Assembly (NCBI GenBank): GCA_001642005.1
Contig: LWCA01000622.1
Coordinates: 1 to 21,842, forward strand
DNA: 21,842 nt
Source: Intoshia linei
Lineage: Eukaryota; Orthonectida; Rhopaluridae
Reading direction: 5' to 3'
Shown here one piece after another: positions 17,809 to 21,842 of this stretch; within the stretch, counting starts at the first letter, position 1, and each line of letters opens with the position of its first letter. The notes under the pieces are model-generated. The model was not told where the DNA came from and ran no database searches. It was given only the letters and a program-made list of their open reading frames with translations. The translations under genes were made by a program, and so were the position numbers.

Positions 17809-17814
17809 AATAAA
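17809..17814 (+). terminator. Poly(A) signal AATAAA for the upstream plus-strand gene
   Basis: GTATAAAATAAAATT lies 80 nt past the TAA at 17727-17729 and just before the RPS13 stop codon on the other strand. Confidence 0.4.
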
Positions 17815-17818
17815 ATTA

Positions 17819-18721
17819 CTATTTCCAATTGCTATCCAAAACGTTTTTTGTCTTATAATGTCTAGCTAATCTGTGAATTCTACTTTCAACCAATACCAAT
17901 CTAAATTTAGAGCTGCTGTCCTAAAAAATACAATTAAATTAACATGATTCACATTATTAAGTAATAATTTTACGGTGTTAAACTGACATATGTATGAGGG
18001 GAATTAAACTAATTCAGTCAATTGAATAACTAAATACCTACATTACCAACCCTATGAAGAATATTTCACGTCGTTACAGGGATCAGTATGAAACATAATT
18101 ATCTCTCATTTTATTAAAATTTAACTTTACAATGGAATTATTCAATAATATTGCTCATTAAAAAATTTAAGTCATCAATAGTCCTCATCAATACTATATC
18201 ATGATTCATTAATTAAAATTAAATAGTGTGTAAAATAATATAAAGTACAGTTCTATTAGATTCCATGTGTTTACGAATACTAATAGCCTTTTTCATCAAA
18301 TTGTGTAAATCTTCTGGTACTTTTGGTGCCAAGCCAGTCATTTTCAAAATTCTGAGAATTTTTGATCCTGTAATACGCTTAACAGAACCTATTGCATGAG
18401 AATCCCTCAACGCAACACCTAAACATGATACATAAAATAAAACACAACAAACCAATTTGGGAAGGTGCCAAACCCATTTTAGCCAATCTCATTACTAATT
18501 CTTTTACATCAGGTGGTGTAGCCTTGTTCCACTAAAATACATAAAAATATATTTTTAAATGATAAAATGCAAATAATTTACCGTTGGTGGTCTTTTTACG
18601 TATGGTAAAACTCTTTTTGAAATTCCCTTTCTAAAAAACAAATTAAGTTATAAACTCACAAAAAACAAAAAAAATTTAATATAAAATAAATATATTACCC
18701 ATTACTGTGCATTCGACCCAT
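17819..18721 (-). CDS. RPS13: 40S ribosomal protein S13 (uS15 family), five exons
   Basis: Exons (5' to 3' on minus): 18721-18699, 18630-18582, 18531-18453, 18418-18249 and 17920-17819, all in phase, giving 140 residues. Introns are 68, 50, 34 and 328 nt. The protein starts [20 protein letters not shown] and contains [22 protein letters not shown], then [12 protein letters not shown] and [17 protein letters not shown]. It continues [20 protein letters not shown] and [21 protein letters not shown], the diagnostic order for eukaryotic S13, which binds 18S rRNA in the small subunit platform. It stops at NWK (TAG 17821-17819), about a dozen residues short of the usual eukaryotic C-terminus. The third intron has donor GTTTGT. 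The gene is divergent from ECHS1 and convergent with TRPM. Confidence 0.96.
17921..18248 (-). other. RPS13 last intron (328 nt)
   Basis: The donor is ACT|GTACTT and the acceptor TTTTTTAG|GAC. Ribosomal-protein introns often host box C/D snoRNAs. TTGATGA-like and CTGA motifs occur on the minus strand (about 18191 and 18083), but no terminal stem is seen, so no snoRNA is called. Confidence 0.6.
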
Positions 18722-19076
18722 ATTTACTTTTTAAATAAAAATTATTGAAATTTGTAACACACTAAGTAAGCGATATTTAATTTATCAATTGTGACAACCG
18801 TTTTTATATTATTGTTTTAAATAATGTTATATTTATTTTGATATTGATAATGTTATGAAAATTAAATTAATTTCATTTTTTCATTTTTTATTCTATTTCT
18901 CATTTTCACGTGATTCGATTTTATCATTCATTTATAATAGTAATGTATGCTTTATAAATTATTTATTTAAAAATATCAATAAACTAATAGACTATTTGTT
19001 GTAATTATAGTTGCAATGAAACTAAGTTAAATACATCAATAAATTATATTCTCGAATTTAAATTTAAAATATAGAA
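18722..19076. promoter_or_regulatory. Bidirectional promoter interval between RPS13 and ECHS1
   Basis: 355 bp separate the two ATG codons, which point away from each other. The sequence is AT-rich with no ORF or repeat. The palindrome TCACGTGA at 18906-18913 lies near the middle and is the only strong motif. Transcription start sites cannot be fixed. Confidence 0.55.
18906..18913. promoter_or_regulatory. TCACGTGA palindrome (E-box type site)
   Basis: This is an 8-bp palindrome with a CACGTG core, the site type bound by bHLH-zip factors such as USF, Myc/Max or MITF/TFE in animals. Its central position between two divergent genes makes it a candidate shared element. Confidence 0.45.
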
Positions 19077-20929
19077 ATGGGATTAATAAATTTTGCGATA
19101 CGAAATTTATCAAATGGTTTGTATTAAAATGTAATTTTAAAAACAAAAATTACAATTTCAGGTATTAAAAACTGTCAATATATTGTCTGTAAAACCGTTG
19201 GGAAAGAAAACAATGTTGGTTTAATTCAATTTAATCGTCCCAAGCAATTAAACGCATTATGTGATGGACTTGTTAAGGAGGTGGCTGAGTCATTAAAACT
19301 GTACAATTGCGACAATAAAATAGGATGCATTGTTATCACTGGAAACGAAAAAGCCTTTTCTGGTTTATATACTGTTACCATAATAATTTATAAAAAAAAT
19401 ATCAAGTGCAGCGTACTTGAGTCAAGGGTTCCCACATTTTCTTTACCGCGGACCGGTAATTTACTATAAAATTTCTATTAAAAATAAAAAAAATACGATA
19501 ATTATAATATTTATTTTATTTTTATTTGAATAATTTTATTCGGCCGGCATGTGGGAACCACTGCTTCAGATCATAAAGTTTAAAGTCACACTTTTTGACA
19601 ATTTTGTCACAATTTATTTACAATTTCTAGCTGGAGCCGATATAACTGAAATGCAATCAAAAAAATTTTCTCACACTTACAATGAAAGATTTTTATTGGA
19701 TTTTCAACGCATGTTTCACATTGATAAGCCAATAATTGCGGCTGTGTCTGGTTATGCTGTAATTATAAAATTTCAATCGAGATTGCATACTTGATATTTT
19801 GTTATAACACAGCTCGCCGAATGAGCACTTTTAAAAATCATCTGACCAAACGGCATTAGATCTTGTTCACGGTGACGAAATGATCAGAACGTGATGCCTC
19901 ACTTAATTTCTAAAGGTCGCTAAGTGGCTTAGTTTATGGTTAATTTTTGGTTTATTAGCCCGTTGTGCTCCTTCAAGAGAAACTATTTGACAATCCTTTA
20001 ATGATAGCGTTTTGAAGTATCGACGTTCATTATAAAAAATGACATTGACTGATGCACAAAAGAATGGCCGCCTAAATTTTGTACGCAACCTTTTTTTTAA
20101 TAGGGTTGATATCGATAAAATTGTATTTCGGATAAATGTAGATTTTCTTTAGATGAAAGTGATAATATTATGTCGTGGAAACCATTAAAACTCAGAAAAA
20201 GCATTTTAAGGTGGATCCATAATGATTTGGGATTGTTTAACATCTTGCGGGAAAGTTATGATTAGGAAATTGGACCATACGGTTAATACCGATTCTTATA
20301 AAAAAGTTTATTTGAAGATGTATTCGAAAAAATATATATGAATACTAAAATGTTTTTTTAATCGTGATGTCGTCACTTATTCGTGTTGAAATTTTTTATG
20401 TGTGTTAACATGATACAACTTTAACACCTGTAAATTTTTTGAAGTTCTAGGGCTGTTTTCATCAAAAAAAGATGGGTAATTTGTGGTTTTGGCCCTGAAG
20501 ATATAATTTTTTTAAATTTATGGTAATGTTTATGATTTTAAAATCCGTGTTAGCGTATATATTTTTTTAAATTTTCCAACTTGTTGAATTTTCAAAAAGA
20601 GGGACAAAGTGAATTTATGACCCGTAAGATGTGAAATTGGGAGATTGAAATTAAGTTTGCAAACACCCCCAGGGAAAAACTGTAATTGAAATGTGAACTT
20701 TATAAAATTCTAAGACGGGTAGTTATTTAAATAAAGCGTAACACACAGACACACACAAAAACAAAAATCGAGTAGCATATTATATAAGTTAGGACTACTG
20801 TACTTACTTTAATGTTAATATGATTGAAGTTAGGAGGAGGCTGTGAATTGGCAATGTCTTGCGATATAATTTATGCTTCAAATTGTGCAAAATTCAGTCA
20901 ACCAGAAATTAAAATTGGCACTATACCTG
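19077..20929 (+). CDS. ECHS1: Mitochondrial short-chain enoyl-CoA hydratase, exons 1-4 (3' part not in window)
   Basis: Exons 19077-19116, 19162-19362, 19631-19758 and 20830-20929 join in phase (156 codons). Introns are 45, 268 and 1071 nt. The enzyme hydrates trans-2-enoyl-CoA in mitochondrial beta-oxidation. After a short N-terminus ([14 protein letters not shown], possibly part of a transit peptide) come [18 protein letters not shown] and [20 protein letters not shown], with the oxyanion-hole region. Next are [20 protein letters not shown] with the first catalytic Glu, and [13 protein letters not shown] with the second (E144 and E164 in rat numbering). The frame reaches donor CCTG|GTTTTT at 20930. 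No exon for the remaining third or so of the protein (from GGTQRL onward) is present up to 21842. It is either beyond the window or lost. Acceptor of exon 4 is the weak GATTGAAG. Confidence 0.94.
19423..19563. mobile_element. hAT-like MITE (141 bp) in ECHS1 intron 2
   Basis: The ends are CAAGGGTTCCCACAT (left) and, reverse-complemented, CAGTGGTTCCCACAT (right), 13 of 15 matching. The CAGNGGTTC start and the nearby CCGCGGACCGG are typical of hAT terminal sequences. The 8-bp duplication expected for hAT is not clean, so the insertion is old or the ends are off by a base or two. It contains no ORF. Confidence 0.62.
20039..20341 (+). pseudogene. Tc1/mariner transposase relic in ECHS1 intron 3
   Basis: Three plus-strand frames give successive pieces of a Tc1-type transposase. 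They are [16 protein letters not shown]...DKIVF (the linker before the catalytic core), [17 protein letters not shown] (a degenerate first-Asp region) and [20 protein letters not shown] followed by [13 protein letters not shown] (the GGG-x-M-x-W block) to a TGA at 20339-20341. Single-base slips separate the pieces. The second Asp and the Glu are absent because the relic ends exactly where the dispersed repeat at 20340 begins. The sequence differs clearly from the element at 11302-12838, so it is a separate lineage. Confidence 0.75.
20340..20795 (+). repeat. Dispersed noncoding repeat, near-complete 3' copy
   Basis: It begins with the GAATACTAAAATG block (compare 13942 and 16393) and continues through GGGTAATTTGTGGTTTTGGCCC, TAGCGTATATATTTTTTTAAA and TTTCAAAAAGAGGGAC. 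It ends with the AC-rich tail and TATTATATAAGTTAGGA. From 20470 on it is closely similar to 5325-5755. Confidence 0.8.
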
Positions 20930-21406
20930 GTTTTTTATTTAATATATATTTTAAATTGTAATTACACTAGTCAAGAAAAATCAATTTTAAAAATATTTCT
21001 TTATGAAACTCTCTATGTACATTAGGGTGGACACAATTTTCATAGAAAATTTATTTTTACATTTGATTACATTTTTACATTACATCTGATAGGCCCTTCT
21101 ATAATTTTGTTCATTTTATAAATACATACACACATGCCAAATTATAGATAAAAAATAACATCATAGAAGTGCTCAATGACGTGCAAAGCTAAAAAATTAG
21201 ACATTTTGGTCAAAAAATTGAAATGAATGGTCATATATATTTGTTTACTAATATTCTCTGATGGGCCATTCTCTAATTTTATTCTACTGATTCATACGTA
21301 TGTCTATGCAAAACTTTAGGAAGCAAGATTAATTTTAATGTAGTGCTCAAATTGGTTTTAAGTTTACCCAGCTTTATTAATTTAAATTATAAAGTTTTTT
21401 TTTGAA
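20930..21406. other. AT-rich stretch after ECHS1 exon 4
   Basis: It begins with the splice donor GTTTTT. No hydratase exon, repeat copy or RNA gene was found. Confidence 0.55.
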
Positions 21407-21842
21407 ATGCACGTGTTAGCAAGATCCGCGGATTATATTTGGATAATAGGCAATGTGATGGAAGATTGTTGTAAATATAACTTCCCAACATTACGGGACG
21501 TATTGAAGGTTTATTTTTATCATAGAAAAAAGGAATATGGGGTTTCCCAAGTTTTGAATATTACTGTGATGAAAGTGTTAGATTTGTGGATTACAAGTTA
21601 AATTTCTATTACAGACAAGAAACATATTGTAAATATATTAAAGACATACTGCGAACGCTATAATTTATTAAAAAAGAATAAAAATAGGAGATGTAAGTCC
21701 CAAATATTACGTGAGAATAATTTCATTAATACAATTGATAAATTGTTCGATATATTGCGCATAAATGCCGAGTTTATATGTACACATCCTGAAGACTTGT
21801 GTTTTTTACGTGATCAGAGAAATAAAAGAAAGATGATGTTTG
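21407..21842 (+). pseudogene. Fragment of an uncharacterised repetitive invertebrate protein, in-frame TAA, runs off the edge
   Basis: One frame is open from ATG at 21407 to the window end except for TAA at 21599-21601. Before the stop it reads FPTLRDVLKVYFYHRKK and VMKVLDLW. After it come KKHIVNILKTYCERYNLLKK, NFINTIDKLFDI and PEDLCFLRDQRNKRK. From memory this order (PT-x-x-D-V-L...Y, V-L-x-x-W, a lysine-rich helix, F-x-x-x-L-D-x-L-F-D-I, E-D-x-x-F-L-x-x-Q-R) matches uncharacterised, often multi-copy proteins in arthropods and other invertebrates. The family continues straight through the stop position, so the TAA looks like a nonsense mutation. An 18-nt GT...AG segment (21598-21615 or so, gttaaatttctattacag) spans it and would keep the frame if spliced, but 18 nt is below the shortest intron otherwise seen here. 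Confidence 0.55.

Noticed and set aside
18080-18200. Possible box C/D snoRNA in the RPS13 intron
   Set aside because: TTGATGA and CTGA motifs exist on the gene strand, but box C does not match consensus at its first base, no terminal stem forms, and no rRNA guide could be recognised.
19903-20088. Minus-strand 61-codon frame with a weak HTH look ([16 protein letters not shown])
   Set aside because: Resemblance to a Tc1 N-terminus is slight and on the opposite strand to the clear relic next to it. It overlaps that relic's plus-strand frame.
21599-21601. Stop-codon recoding (TAA read as sense)
   Set aside because: All confidently assembled host exons avoid internal TAA and use TAA or TAG as ends, so the standard code applies.
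1-21842. CRISPR arrays, bacterial operons, phage or plasmid genes
   Set aside because: No direct-repeat/spacer arrays, no ribosome binding sites before ORFs and no prokaryotic gene spacing. The coding signal is spliced eukaryotic sequence.

Overview
This window is eukaryotic and almost certainly from a compact, AT-rich invertebrate animal genome. Three intron-containing host genes lie within about 16 kb: a TRPM-type cation channel, ribosomal protein S13 and mitochondrial enoyl-CoA hydratase. No bacterial gene organisation is visible. A class of very short introns (34-53 nt, GTA-type donor, plain TAG/CAG acceptor, little polypyrimidine tract) recurs in all three genes, and introns of 38-46 nt also sit in a transposase-derived gene at the left end. 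The encoded proteins are recognisable but strongly diverged, as in a fast-evolving, possibly simplified or parasitic lineage. The species cannot be fixed from sequence alone.

Layout. Positions 1-1145 hold transposase debris: a Tc1 C-terminal tail (288-386) and a DDE_3-type transposase in four exons (672-1145) with one frame break. Positions 1146-4541 are mostly gene-free. They carry a short periodic repeat (1474-1588), an unrecognised 172-residue membrane-protein-like ORF on the minus strand (1719-2237), a 172-bp foldback MITE with a TA duplication (3482-3653) and a fragment of a dispersed repeat. Positions 4542-16309 hold a TRPM channel on the plus strand, rebuilt here from 22 exons whose phases all agree, from the N-terminal SW...KREC motif to the TRP helix and beyond. 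A further exon-like ORF (17329-17729) may supply a coiled-coil tail. Its introns contain a complete Tc1 element (11302-12838, TA duplication, 29-bp TIRs, dead transposase), several copies of a dispersed noncoding repeat, a TACGATC motif cluster and a GC-AG splice junction.

RPS13 (17819-18721, minus, five exons) converges on the TRPM gene, and the likely poly(A) signals place the two 3' ends across each other. RPS13 and ECHS1 (19077 onward, plus) are divergent, sharing a 355-bp AT-rich promoter interval with a TCACGTGA palindrome. ECHS1 shows four exons covering the N-terminal half and both catalytic glutamates. Its remaining exons are not in the window. Its introns carry a hAT-like MITE, a Tc1 transposase relic and another dispersed-repeat copy. 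The right edge (21407-21842) is a coding-like sequence interrupted by one in-frame TAA, resembling an uncharacterised protein family that is repetitive in invertebrate genomes.

The window shows two things: ordinary housekeeping and channel genes with extreme intron shortening, and dense invasion of the larger introns by Tc1/mariner, hAT-like and unclassified noncoding repeats. I found no CRISPR array, tRNA, rRNA or obviously new defence or biosynthetic system. All family assignments come from reading the translations and remembering family motifs, without database searches.
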